Origin: Limnobaculum zhutongyuii
GTDB taxonomy: Bacteria > Pseudomonadota > Gammaproteobacteria > Enterobacterales > Enterobacteriaceae
DNA length: 64,000 nt
Assembly (NCBI RefSeq): GCF_004295645.1
Contig: NZ_CP034752.1
Location: 186,001 to 250,000 of the forward strand
Direction: 5' to 3'
A program made the position numbers and the translations under genes. The notes below the pieces were generated by a model. That model ran no database searches, was not told the origin of the DNA, and worked only from the letters and a program-made list of their open reading frames with translations. Positions 15,226 to 23,738 of this stretch are shown here, piece after piece; position 1 is the stretch's first letter, and every line of letters begins with the position of its first letter.

Positions 15226-15993
15226 ATGAATAAATTATTTGATCTGACAGGTAAAACCGCCCTGATTACGGGCTCTGCTCGTGGATTGGGTTTCTCTTAT
15301 GCTGAAGGATTAGCTTCTGCGGGAGCGTCGATTGTACTGAGTGATATCAGAGAAGAAACATTGCAAGAAGCGGTCAATAAATTAAAAGCTAAGGGCTATC
15401 AGGCGAGGGGCTATGTTATCGATGTCTCTAAAGAAGAGCAGATAGTTGATGCTTTTAATCAAATGGACAAAGAAGGCATTGAGATTGACATTGTTATTAA
15501 TAACGCAGGTATTCAGCACCGTCAGCCATTATTGGAATTACAGCTTAAAGACTGGCAAAGGGTGATTGATATTCATTTAACCGGCACCTATTTAGTTTCA
15601 CGGGAAGCCGCTAACCGGATGGTAAAACGTAATAGCGGCGGTAAGTTTATTAATATTTGCTCGCTAACCAGCGAACAGGCAAGACCGACAGTGGCACCTT
15701 ATACCGCCGCAAAAGGCGGCATTAAAATGCTGACCAGAGCTATGTCAGCGGAATGGGGTGAATTTAACATTCAAGCGAATGCGATTGGACCCGGTTATAT
15801 TTTGACTGATATGAATGAAGCATTAATTCAAAACAAAGAGTTTGATACCTGGGTAAAAAATAGCAATCCGGCTAAGCGTTGGGGTAAGCCTGAAGAGTTA
15901 ATTGGTACCGCTATTTTTCTCTCCTCCCAAGCCTCTGACTATATCAATGGTCAGGTAATTTATGTTGATGGTGGTTGGTTAGCCGTTTTGTAA
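15226..15993 (+). CDS. SDR oxidoreductase, gluconate 5-dehydrogenase-like (IdnO family)
   Basis: Protein of 255 residues, classical short-chain dehydrogenase: cofactor motif TGSARGLG (residues 16-23), NNAG, catalytic Ser in ICSLTSE and the YTAAKGG (Tyr-x3-Lys) motif. The N-terminus FDLTGKTALITG is typical of IdnO/GNO enzymes that interconvert 5-keto-D-gluconate and D-gluconate. The ATG at 15226 with AAGGTAACGAT is the real start; the open frame upstream to 15106 runs through the operator. It lies 34 bp before the zinc dehydrogenase gene, with which it should form an operon. Confidence 0.88.
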   Translation: MNKLFDLTGKTALITGSARGLGFSYAEGLASAGASIVLSDIREETLQEAVNKLKAKGYQARGYVIDVSKEEQIVDAFNQMDKEGIEIDIVINNAGIQHRQPLLELQLKDWQRVIDIHLTGTYLVSREAANRMVKRNSGGKFINICSLTSEQARPTVAPYTAAKGGIKMLTRAMSAEWGEFNIQANAIGPGYILTDMNEALIQNKEFDTWVKNSNPAKRWGKPEELIGTAIFLSSQASDYINGQVIYVDGGWLAVL

Positions 15994-16027
15994 TCTATTT
16001 TCAGGTATATGTGGCCAGGAGTACGAC

Positions 16028-17080
16028 ATGAGCAGCAATCAATTGTCATGTAAAGCATGTTTTGCCCACGCGAAGAAAGACATTCGTATTGATGAGCGAG
16101 TTTTAGAATATACGGACGAGCAAGTTGTCGTCAAAGTTGAGGCGGGTGGTATTTGTGGTTCAGACATCCACTATTATCAGGAAGGTCATGCAGGGCTGTC
16201 AGTATTAAAACATCCTATGGTTATCGGTCATGAATTTGCCGGTAAAATTCATAAAGCGCCAAAAAATTCAAACTTGAAAGTAGGGCAGAAGGTTGCAGTC
16301 AATCCATCACAGCCTTGTAATCAGTGCGAGTTTTGTCTGGAAGGCAAGCAGAACCAATGTCCTAATATGCGTTTTATGGGAAGTGCGCAGTTTAATCCTC
16401 ATGTTCATGGTGGATTCTCTGAGTATGTTGTTGTTTCAGAACAGCAGTGCTTTCCTTATGACGAAAGTATTCCAGCACAAGTGATGGCATTCTCTGAACC
16501 TACAGCAGTGGCAATTCATGCCATAAACATTGCCGGTAATCTGGTTGGTAAAAAAGTATTAGTGATGGGAGCAGGGCCAATTGGCGGGTTAATTATCGCC
16601 GCCGCAAAAGCGGCTGGTGCAGTAGAAGTTGTTGCCTCTGACATTAGTGAACGCGGCCAAAAAATTGCATTACAGATGGGAGCCGATCGCGCTGTTAGCC
16701 CGACAGATAAAGCCATTTTTGAGGAGTTCTCCAAAAATAAGGGCTATTTTGATGTCACTTTCGAAGCGTGCGGTGCGTCATCAGCGATTGCTTCAACCGT
16801 ATTGGTCACGCGGGCTAATGGCAGCGTAGTGCAAGTTGGTATGGGAGCCAGCCCTGTTGAGTATCCTGTGGCGCAGATGTTAGCTAAAGAAATTAACTGG
16901 AAGGGATCCTTCCGGTTTATTAATGAGTTTTCGACCGCGGTTAAATGGCTTGAAAAAGGGATTATTAATCCACGTCCTCTTATTTCAAATGAATTTCCTT
17001 ACCAGAATGTCGAGCAGGCATTAATTACGGCAACGGATAAAAATATATCTTCAAAAGTATTAGTGACTTTTTTTGAATAA
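16028..17080 (+). CDS. Zinc-dependent alcohol dehydrogenase, L-idonate 5-dehydrogenase-like
   Basis: Protein of 350 residues of the medium-chain dehydrogenase family. Catalytic zinc ligands are in GGICGSDIHYY and GHEFAG; the structural zinc loop is CNQCEFCLEGKQNQC; the Rossmann motif is GAGPIGG. The closest known functions are IdnD (L-idonate to 5-keto-D-gluconate) and E. coli RspB. With the preceding IdnO-like SDR and the dehydratase, the inferred route is L-idonate to 5-ketogluconate to gluconate to 2-keto-3-deoxygluconate. AGGAGTACGAC precedes the ATG. Confidence 0.87.
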   Translation: MSSNQLSCKACFAHAKKDIRIDERVLEYTDEQVVVKVEAGGICGSDIHYYQEGHAGLSVLKHPMVIGHEFAGKIHKAPKNSNLKVGQKVAVNPSQPCNQCEFCLEGKQNQCPNMRFMGSAQFNPHVHGGFSEYVVVSEQQCFPYDESIPAQVMAFSEPTAVAIHAINIAGNLVGKKVLVMGAGPIGGLIIAAAKAAGAVEVVASDISERGQKIALQMGADRAVSPTDKAIFEEFSKNKGYFDVTFEACGASSAIASTVLVTRANGSVVQVGMGASPVEYPVAQMLAKEINWKGSFRFINEFSTAVKWLEKGIINPRPLISNEFPYQNVEQALITATDKNISSKVLVTFFE

Positions 17081-17090
17081 GCTGTTTCAT

Positions 17091-17126
17091 TAAATCTGCG
17101 GGGTTAGGCGTAATCTCGCAGATTTA
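17091..17126 (+). terminator. Probable terminator of the SDR-ADH operon
   Basis: TAAATCTGCG (17091-17100) pairs with CGCAGATTTA (17117-17126), loop of 16 nt, followed by TTATTAAATAA. The T-run is weak. Confidence 0.6.
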
Positions 17127-17198
17127 TTATTAAATAATGGATGTCGATAACGACAGTTTTATGCTGCCAGGCCAAAAACTATTGCGTCAGGGCTAAGC

Positions 17199-18626
17199 TT
17201 ATTTAGCGCCATCGGCAATTTTACAATGACCTATGTTTTCAATAATTTCACATTGTAACGACCGGTTAGAATAACTAAGGTTAATCAGCATATTATCAGT
17301 AAAGGTTATTTTAGGGATTGTCCCATTCTTGTAATTAAACAACGAGAGTCGTCCGAAGGGCCCGCACTCTTTCTCATCATGATAATAGGATATACCATCC
17401 TTGTTCCCCTGAAGCTTATTGTTAAGCATGAGCGTTAAGACACGATTCATCATCTCATCAATGCAACTATTCAATTCGGTTTCAGCCATGGCCACCTCTT
17501 GTCCGACAGTTGCACCATTGCGTTGAATTAAATATTCTCGTATCTCACCTTTGCTTAACGAAATCGCCGTATATTTATCAGCATTTCTTATCGTCATATC
17601 AGGGTTGTGTTTTAACAGTGCTTTAACGTTATCCAGTTTTCTCTCTTTTACTGCCCATATCAGAGGCGTATTTGAGTCATCAGATAACTTAGATTGTGCA
17701 TTAATATCAGCGCCACTATTAATCAATATGTCGATAGTTTCAGGCGTACTGTATTGCGCAGCATACATCAGCGGTGTCATGCCGCTTGTATCACGGAGAT
17801 CTACACTGGCACCGTTATCCAACAACAGTTTGGTCATGGCGGGATTATCTGACATAGCAGTCTGGCTTAATGCGGTCATTCCGCTATTATTCTGAGCGTT
17901 AACCTCAGCCCCTGCATCGATCAATAATGATAATAAATCTGTTGGCTGCCGAATTGCTTTTCGAGACGCGTACATTAAAGGCGTCATGCCCTCTTTATTT
18001 TTAGCATTAACTTCCGCACCGGCGTTTAATAGCCATCTGGCTGATTCCAGTTTTTCCGTTTTGCTTGCGATTGGTGTATTTGTACGTTGGCTGTCGGAAC
18101 TTTCATTTTTTGTGTTCTGATAGTGTTCGGGTTGAGGGGCGGGAATTTCTAAATCGGAAATAGTCGAGCTGTCCTTATAAACCGCAAAAGGTTTTCCGGC
18201 TAAAATCATTAGCGGCGTGTTGTTCTCATTATCTTTTGCGTTAACATCGCTACCGGCATCAATTAATAGTTTCACTATCTGAGGATTTTCTGAGAAACTT
18301 CCGGCAAACATTAGAGGTGTTATGCCTAAGCGGGTCTTATCCATGGGATTAGCCTGATGGGCTAACAGCAATTCAACTACGTCCTGACGTTTTTGATCTG
18401 CCGCGACCATCAGGGCCGTAATTCCTTCTTTCGACGATGCGTTAACGTCAATGCCTGTTGCCAGCGCCTCTTTAATATCGCTAAGTTGCCCATCCCTGCA
18501 TAACACAAGAAAATGATGAGTCTTTTCAGCCGATTGTGGGTTACAGGCGGCAAGAAATAATACCAACATAAATAGACTAGGTAGCTGAGTTAAGCTCACT
18601 GCAAAGAGCTTTATTTTGTTTTTCAA
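17199..18626 (-). CDS. Ankyrin-repeat lipoprotein
   Basis: Protein of about 475 residues. The N-terminus is a lipoprotein signal (KNKIKLF, a hydrophobic stretch, then lipobox LAAC), followed by some seven ankyrin repeats of the form GxTPLMxAxxxxxxxxVxLLLxxGAxVNAxD and a Cys-containing C-terminal domain of about 100 residues. I place the start at a TTG (18626) because it gives a proper lipoprotein signal and has AAGAG before it; the open frame continues upstream to 18830 without a plausible start or signal. Anchored to a membrane facing the periplasm, it should act by protein-protein contact. Its role is unknown. A 213-bp gap separates it from the nucleotidyltransferase gene upstream. Confidence 0.75.
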   Translation of the reverse strand: MKNKIKLFAVSLTQLPSLFMLVLFLAACNPQSAEKTHHFLVLCRDGQLSDIKEALATGIDVNASSKEGITALMVAADQKRQDVVELLLAHQANPMDKTRLGITPLMFAGSFSENPQIVKLLIDAGSDVNAKDNENNTPLMILAGKPFAVYKDSSTISDLEIPAPQPEHYQNTKNESSDSQRTNTPIASKTEKLESARWLLNAGAEVNAKNKEGMTPLMYASRKAIRQPTDLLSLLIDAGAEVNAQNNSGMTALSQTAMSDNPAMTKLLLDNGASVDLRDTSGMTPLMYAAQYSTPETIDILINSGADINAQSKLSDDSNTPLIWAVKERKLDNVKALLKHNPDMTIRNADKYTAISLSKGEIREYLIQRNGATVGQEVAMAETELNSCIDEMMNRVLTLMLNNKLQGNKDGISYYHDEKECGPFGRLSLFNYKNGTIPKITFTDNMLINLSYSNRSLQCEIIENIGHCKIADGAK

Positions 18627-18839
18627 ATTTACTCTTATCTCTTGAATTACTCCGAAGAAATAAATTAACACAATGGGTTGAAAAGTTAATATAGATATTG
18701 TGGAGCAATTAAAAAGCATTAACCAAAGAGGGTTTTTGTCTGGGACAGAATTTTTATCAGAAAGGTGATGGAAGTTTATCGTTCTCTCCTCTCTATTTGT
18801 TTGAAATAAATTAAGAAATTCTGAAACCACCTTTAAGAA

Positions 18840-19910
18840 CTAAGATGATGTAGTATTATTCTTAAATATTCTGCTGCAGATGTTTCTCCAGGATTTATCA
18901 ACACGCGGTACTCCAATTGCTGCAATCAGTGACGCCAGGCCTGATTGGTGTAACTCATGGGCTATGTCTTTCAAAACGTCATAAACATTATCCGGTAGAA
19001 GATCAACGTGATGAACCGTTGTCTGTGCACTGGCTAAATTATTTCTGTAACCCCCGACACTGGAATGCCGCCAAGATTGCCATGCTTCATCCAATGAATC
19101 GGGATTAATAAGTGCTCCGCGATAGCCTTTTATTTTTCTTGTGTACAGTGGGTGACGGCTTAATCCCGGGGCTTTAGGATCGTCGACATCAAGTAAAAGC
19201 TTTAGCAGATTAATATCAGCCTTATCATGTTGGCATTCATCCCATAATGCACGCCAAACTGCGGCAATATCAATTTGATTGTTTCTCAGTAGCCAAATCA
19301 GGTCGAGTAAATCTTTAAAACGTGGACGAACAATAGTTTGGTGCAGTTTCCATGCGATTTGAAGGGATAACGGCACGGTATAAGATAAGTGAAAAGGTTC
19401 ACCTGAAACTGGTTTATATAGCAAAGGCACCGGGGGAGGATCGATTTTCAAATTCAGGCTAACATCAAGAGAAAACTCAAATTCTTCACCACCAATCCAC
19501 ACTAATAAGTCGGTGTTTACTGTGGGAAAATCATCATCCATTGCATAATCGATCATGCGCCAAAATCTGTTTTCAGAGAAGCTACGAAATCGAACGCCAT
19601 CATCAATATGAGTTTCTGTTACAGCCAGCATCCAGTTATCCAGTGTTACTCTAATGTGGTTAACATTATTCGTATCTACAGGAACTATATACACCCAGTC
19701 CAGATCGGCAACCTGCCGTTGGGATGATTCCAGTTCCTGCGGTCCCAGATATTGCCGGGTTATCAAGCTGCCTTTGAGCATGAATGGTTGATTAACTTGA
19801 GCAGCCCGACGAGCAAAAGCTTCAAAAGCAAAAAGTTCAAGAACGCTATGGCGATGGATACCATGTTTTACTGAATAATCATCAATATCTGCCGGAGTAA
19901 TCTTAGTCAT
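18840..19910 (-). CDS. AbiEii-like nucleotidyltransferase
   Basis: Protein of 356 residues resembling the AbiEii/AbiGii toxin nucleotidyltransferase family. Seen: MLKGSLITR (residues 44-52, the GS motif), QVADLDW (D69 and D71, the metal carboxylates), a third acidic strand (LDVSLN), and the helix WKLHQTIVRPRFKDLLDLIWLL with the Lys and Arg..KD typical of the family. Known members modify tRNA or other targets with nucleotides and act as toxins in abortive infection or toxin-antitoxin pairs. The ATG at 19910 follows AAGGACCAATAT and overlaps the upstream stop codon by 8 nt (ATGACTAA), so the two are translationally coupled. The partner is not a recognised AbiEi antitoxin. Confidence 0.75.
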   Translation of the reverse strand: MTKITPADIDDYSVKHGIHRHSVLELFAFEAFARRAAQVNQPFMLKGSLITRQYLGPQELESSQRQVADLDWVYIVPVDTNNVNHIRVTLDNWMLAVTETHIDDGVRFRSFSENRFWRMIDYAMDDDFPTVNTDLLVWIGGEEFEFSLDVSLNLKIDPPPVPLLYKPVSGEPFHLSYTVPLSLQIAWKLHQTIVRPRFKDLLDLIWLLRNNQIDIAAVWRALWDECQHDKADINLLKLLLDVDDPKAPGLSRHPLYTRKIKGYRGALINPDSLDEAWQSWRHSSVGGYRNNLASAQTTVHHVDLLPDNVYDVLKDIAHELHQSGLASLIAAIGVPRVDKSWRNICSRIFKNNTTSS

Positions 19911-20490
19911 ATATTGGTCCTTCAATGTCAGAGAGCCAACCAGCATCGAGCTTTTCATTACTATCATACAGGCATATTTCATACAGATGCTGAATAATAG
20001 GCCAGCCGCCCTTTTGTAATGCGGATACTAATGTCTGAATTTGCTGGTTAAATAGTGAATGATTGAGTTTGACTGTACTGCTGGCTGTTTGGCGTAATGT
20101 GATAAAACGTTTATTCGGTTGGTGTTGTAAAGCATTGTGGGATAAATGAGCTCCATGCTCTAAACATAGTGTTAATAGAGATGGAGATGGCTCAGCTATC
20201 AGTTTTCCGTGCCATTCATAATAGAGAGCTTCTGGGTAACGAGTATGTTCTTTCAAGGAAGCTTCTATTTTAATACGTTGAATAGCATAACCGGATTCAT
20301 TAAAGCACCGGGATATTTTGTGGGCCTGAGTTAGTTCATCAATATAAGCAGTTGCCATTGCTTGTTGTTGGTGCTCGCCGCGAGCTAGCTCAATAAGCAA
20401 TGGCTTGCAGTTAAGCATTCGACAAACGCGAGTAAAATCAGCTAACTCATCATTATTTAAATATTGGGTGGTTAAATGAGCATGTAACAT
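19903..20490 (-). CDS. Unknown protein coupled to the nucleotidyltransferase
   Basis: Protein of 195 residues without signal peptide. Two similar motifs stand out: HAHLTT at residues 3-8 and HGAHLSHNA at 112-120, each with the His-x-Thr/Ser pattern seen in 2H phosphoesterases. Other notable blocks are QRIKIEA, YEWHGKL, KRFITLR and YDSNEKLDAGW near the C-terminus. I recall similar cyanobacterial proteins of unknown function that also sit beside nucleotidyltransferase genes, but could not check. It overlaps the nucleotidyltransferase start by 8 nt. It could be the partner or antidote of that enzyme; a phosphoesterase-like fold is speculation. Confidence 0.75.
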   Translation of the reverse strand: MLHAHLTTQYLNNDELADFTRVCRMLNCKPLLIELARGEHQQQAMATAYIDELTQAHKISRCFNESGYAIQRIKIEASLKEHTRYPEALYYEWHGKLIAEPSPSLLTLCLEHGAHLSHNALQHQPNKRFITLRQTASSTVKLNHSLFNQQIQTLVSALQKGGWPIIQHLYEICLYDSNEKLDAGWLSDIEGPIYD

Positions 20491-20517
20491 ATTACTATCA
20501 GTCCTTGGTATCTGCCT

Positions 20518-21204
20518 TTACTGGTCAGTTATTCCATCTAACCACATTCTATATTGCCGTTTAGATATTGATATTTCGATGTTTCGGTTTTTACTGGTTT
20601 CACCGCATTGATATATCTCACTGGCTTTCAATATTAAGTTGTCATTTTCCCAGCGGGCAAAATCGATATCATCATATTTGTCGTAGCCATTCTCTAATTC
20701 CTTATGAATATCGACCCATGCTGTTTCAATCATTGGTTGGCTGAAATTCAAAATGTGAATACTGAAAGGGCAGGCCCAGAAGCATCCCGATACTACAAGA
20801 ATATTATTCAGTGGGTTATAGAGAATATCTGTCCAGATGAAGGTTTCATTTTCTTCAGGAATATAGTGGAACGCTTTATTTTCTGTGATATTAAAAACGC
20901 TATATCCATAAAGATCTATACGGAAGACGAGATAGAGATTTCCATTTGAGTGAGTGATTAACTTGCAGAAATCCCCGCTGTCATCAAGGTTTCGATAACG
21001 GTAAATAATCTCATTTTTACTGTTTAATAGAGTATTTTCAGTAGCGGAAGTATTGTTTTGGGCGTAAGTATTCTTTTCAATTCGATATTCCGGGCTCAAT
21101 TGAATGACTTCGCTGTCCTGAAAATGGGCTGCGGTGAAGATAGCTTCCTGTTCTTTTCGCTGGGTTTGGTATTTTTCGGTGCAGGCGATGTTGGTCATGT
21201 CCAT
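20518..21204 (-). CDS. Unknown cytoplasmic protein
   Basis: Protein of 228 residues, no signal peptide or membrane segment. It is rich in aromatic and acidic residues with beta-strand patterns (EIIYRYRNLDDSGDF, GNLYLVFRIDLYGYSVFN, NILVVSGCFWACPFSIHIL), suggesting a beta-propeller-like or all-beta fold. I do not recognise the family. Its stop is only 27 bp upstream of the 195-residue gene, so it may be the first gene of the nucleotidyltransferase operon. AGGAAGAG lies 12 bases before the ATG. Confidence 0.7.
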   Translation of the reverse strand: MDMTNIACTEKYQTQRKEQEAIFTAAHFQDSEVIQLSPEYRIEKNTYAQNNTSATENTLLNSKNEIIYRYRNLDDSGDFCKLITHSNGNLYLVFRIDLYGYSVFNITENKAFHYIPEENETFIWTDILYNPLNNILVVSGCFWACPFSIHILNFSQPMIETAWVDIHKELENGYDKYDDIDFARWENDNLILKASEIYQCGETSKNRNIEISISKRQYRMWLDGITDQ

Positions 21205-21366
21205 GTTGGTTTTTTCTCTTCCTGAACTTGGTTAGGGCATTTTGGTGATTTCAAGGAAAGGGCCGGGTTTTATCGTCAGGTAATAGTACTAAATTTGGCA
21301 CAGTTCAACATGATTCGTGTAATGATTGTTTGATAGCTTCGGACTGATTACAAGGAAAATAAAGTA

Positions 21367-21972
21367 ATGAATTTACCTGATTATGATTTCACTATGGTTT
21401 CTAAACTATTCAAAAAATCTGAAATCAGCACATCAGATATCGCTGATAAAGCTTATAGCCTTTGGAAAAAACAAGAATATGAAGATGCCGCCATTCTATT
21501 CTGTGAAGCGGCCAGACGGATGCAGCAAGAAAGCTTGAGCAAAGGTTCTCACCATGGTGAGGCTATGAATTATTATATTCGAGCCGCATTCAATTTTAAT
21601 CAGGCAGGTAAATACAGTATTGCCGAACCAATGTTATATGAAGCATTAAAATATGATTGGCCCAGTTTTTTACCTAATGATGTACATATGGTGGAATGGG
21701 CGTACTCTTATCTTCTTTATAATGCTGAAACCAAGAGTAAAAAAGAGTTTGAGATTTTGTTCAATGAAGCAATACAGCACTGCAATCGTGTAGGAAGGCA
21801 TTTTCCGTCTATTCATCCTCAACAAGAAGCGCTTCTGCAAATTGCATTAAATCTGGATGCACTCGAATGCATACGCCACATTATGAATGCTATTCAGTCC
21901 CGAAAACCGATATCCAGGGCAGTAAAACTGCTTTTGAAACAGGCTGCGGAGAAAAGCCAGTTGTTTTCCTAA
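21367..21972 (+). CDS. TPR-like helical protein of unknown function
   Basis: Protein of 201 residues, all-helical. Residues 25-110 look like two to three tetratricopeptide-type repeats (ADKAYSLWKKQEYEDAAILFCEAARRM, then AMNYYIRAAFNFNQAGKYSIAEPMLYEAL). No signal peptide. AAGGAAAA lies ten bases before the ATG. It reads away from the 228-residue gene across a 162-bp gap. A dyad AAGTCCGCA/TGCGGACTT follows at 22024-22045 without a T-run. Function unknown; a protein-binding role is the only inference the fold permits. Confidence 0.72.
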   Translation: MNLPDYDFTMVSKLFKKSEISTSDIADKAYSLWKKQEYEDAAILFCEAARRMQQESLSKGSHHGEAMNYYIRAAFNFNQAGKYSIAEPMLYEALKYDWPSFLPNDVHMVEWAYSYLLYNAETKSKKEFEILFNEAIQHCNRVGRHFPSIHPQQEALLQIALNLDALECIRHIMNAIQSRKPISRAVKLLLKQAAEKSQLFS

Positions 21973-22133
21973 AAGTAATGATAGGTCGGAAATCGATGAG
22001 TAAATTTGTCGTAATTAATGAGAAAGTCCGCAATTATGCGGACTTAATGAATCAGTTTTCTACATACCACTCTGCAATATATAAAGTAGAGTGATGGTGG
22101 TTAGCGTTATTATCTGAGCTGGGTGTTAGAACC

Positions 22134-23474
22134 TCATTTTTTTAACTCATCATCGACACACTCGATTGATTCACCAAGGTAATGGGTAGGATCTAATATC
22201 CTATCAATATCTAACGTATCCGGAACATTCGCTTTCTTCAGTTCCTCATGAATTGACTCTGCAAAGGTGAGTTTTTTCTCAATAGAATTCATGGCCGCTT
22301 CATACAGAATATGATGTGCGGCAGGGCGTCCAATACATTCGGCTAGTTGCATCATCACCGCTTCAGAAAGAATTAAGCCACCCGATAAATCCAGATTCCT
22401 TTTCATATTGTCAGAGTAGACATTCAAACCGGTGATTAACTTATTCAACCCATCAACAAGAGATACAGCAAAAATAGAGACTTCTGGCAACGACACATCA
22501 AGAATATTACTTTCTGCAGCATCACCTTCGTTCATCCTTATCATCGACTGATTACCTAACATTATTCTTGAGCGTAGTAGTTGTGATACGCCAACCAAAT
22601 TTTGGGCATGTTGAGGGTTTCTCTTTTGTGACATAGTAGAACTGCCTACTTTGCCATGATGGAAACTCTCTTCAATTTCAGCAATTTCAGTTCGTTGTAA
22701 AAATATGACTTCCTGGCTGATTTTTTCTACCGTCGCGGCCAGTAAACCAAAAACGTTGATGTAGGCGGTTAATGAATCACAACATGCTCTGATTGGAATA
22801 GATGCGGATCTAAGGTTAAGTAATTCTGCCATTTTATTTTGTACATTTCGGCCATTTCCACCCATTGCAGAGAATGTACCAACGGCTCCCCCCATGCTGA
22901 CAACGAATGCGTCTTCAGCGGCATGTATTAAACGTGACTTATGACGACGGATTTCAGCTCGCCAGCCAGCCACTTTAAAACCAAAGGTAATAGGTAATGC
23001 ATGTTGACCGTGGGTTCTGCCAGCCTGAGGGATATTTTTTGTTTCAGCAGCCAGCTTTGCCATCGCAGCCAGAACATTATCGAGATCTGAAATAATAATG
23101 TTATGAGTCTTTCTTAATTGTAATACCGCGCCGGTATCGAAAACATTTTGAGTTGTTGCGCCCCAATGAATATATGACGCTGCCTCAGGACCACAAACGG
23201 CTTCATATTGGCGTAATACAGGAACAAAAGGATGCATGGTTTCTTTAATACCTGCAGAGATTTTATCTGCATCTAATAAATTAACGTCAGCCTTTTTTGC
23301 AATTATGTCTGCAGCTGCTTTTGGAATCATTCCTAACTCAGCCTGGGCTAATGCTAATGCCGCTTCTACGTCGAGCCAACTTTGTATTGTGCTTGAATCA
23401 GACCAGATATCTTTCGCTTTTTGATTGAACCAATGTCCAGTAATACATGAATCAAACATTCCTACGCTAGCCAT
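22134..23474 (-). CDS. Fumarase/aspartase-superfamily lyase (PurB-like), substrate unknown
   Basis: Protein of 446 residues with the superfamily signature GSSTMSQKRNP (277-287) and GRTHGQHA carrying the catalytic His (about 155). It resembles adenylosuccinate lyase and 3-carboxymuconate cycloisomerase but is not the housekeeping PurB; paralogues of this group cleave N-succinyl or similar compounds and release fumarate. It is divergent from a DcuC-family carrier, which handles C4-dicarboxylates. Two copies of a GGTTATA-type dyad lie in the shared promoter. AAGGTGATATGTT precedes the ATG. I cannot name the substrate. Confidence 0.85.
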   Translation of the reverse strand: MASVGMFDSCITGHWFNQKAKDIWSDSSTIQSWLDVEAALALAQAELGMIPKAAADIIAKKADVNLLDADKISAGIKETMHPFVPVLRQYEAVCGPEAASYIHWGATTQNVFDTGAVLQLRKTHNIIISDLDNVLAAMAKLAAETKNIPQAGRTHGQHALPITFGFKVAGWRAEIRRHKSRLIHAAEDAFVVSMGGAVGTFSAMGGNGRNVQNKMAELLNLRSASIPIRACCDSLTAYINVFGLLAATVEKISQEVIFLQRTEIAEIEESFHHGKVGSSTMSQKRNPQHAQNLVGVSQLLRSRIMLGNQSMIRMNEGDAAESNILDVSLPEVSIFAVSLVDGLNKLITGLNVYSDNMKRNLDLSGGLILSEAVMMQLAECIGRPAAHHILYEAAMNSIEKKLTFAESIHEELKKANVPDTLDIDRILDPTHYLGESIECVDDELKK

Positions 23475-23501
23475 AACATATCACCTTGTTTTTTTGATTT
23501 T

Positions 23502-23519
23502 GGTTATATTAATATAAAT
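23502..23519. promoter_or_regulatory. Dyad GGTTATA-N4-TATAAAT in the lyase promoter
   Basis: GGTTATATTAATATAAAT lies 28 bp upstream of the lyase start and closely matches the perfect dyad at 23641-23658. A regulator site is likely; the neighbouring LysR protein or another factor could bind it. Confidence 0.5.
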
Positions 23520-23640
23520 ACCCATTTATAAAGTGATGAAAATCACATAAGAAATAAAATGATCACTTGATTGTTTTTTATGTGAAAAATGGTTTTTATT
23601 GAAAATATGACAGGTGTCATGCTTTGTTTGATAATTAAAT

Positions 23641-23658
23641 GGTTATACTAATATAACC
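23641..23658. promoter_or_regulatory. Perfect dyad GGTTATA-N4-TATAACC in the carrier promoter
   Basis: GGTTATACTAATATAACC has 7-bp perfect arms, 80 bp upstream of the DcuC-family gene. It is the second copy of the motif at 23502, 139 bp away, within the divergent promoter region. Confidence 0.6.
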
Positions 23659-23738
23659 AAATTTGCATCGGTTGTGAACGTCAGATTATGACACTTACTC
23701 TTTCACATAATTATGATTAACTCTTTGTGAGATATAAA

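Noticed and set aside
22024..22045. Hairpin AAGTCCGCA/TGCGGACTT as terminator of the TPR-like gene
   Set aside because: Good stem but no T-run on either strand; left as a note only.
21867..22094. Small plus-strand frame overlapping the end of the TPR-like gene
   Set aside because: Mostly a frame shadow; the free part has no ribosome site and no recognisable product.
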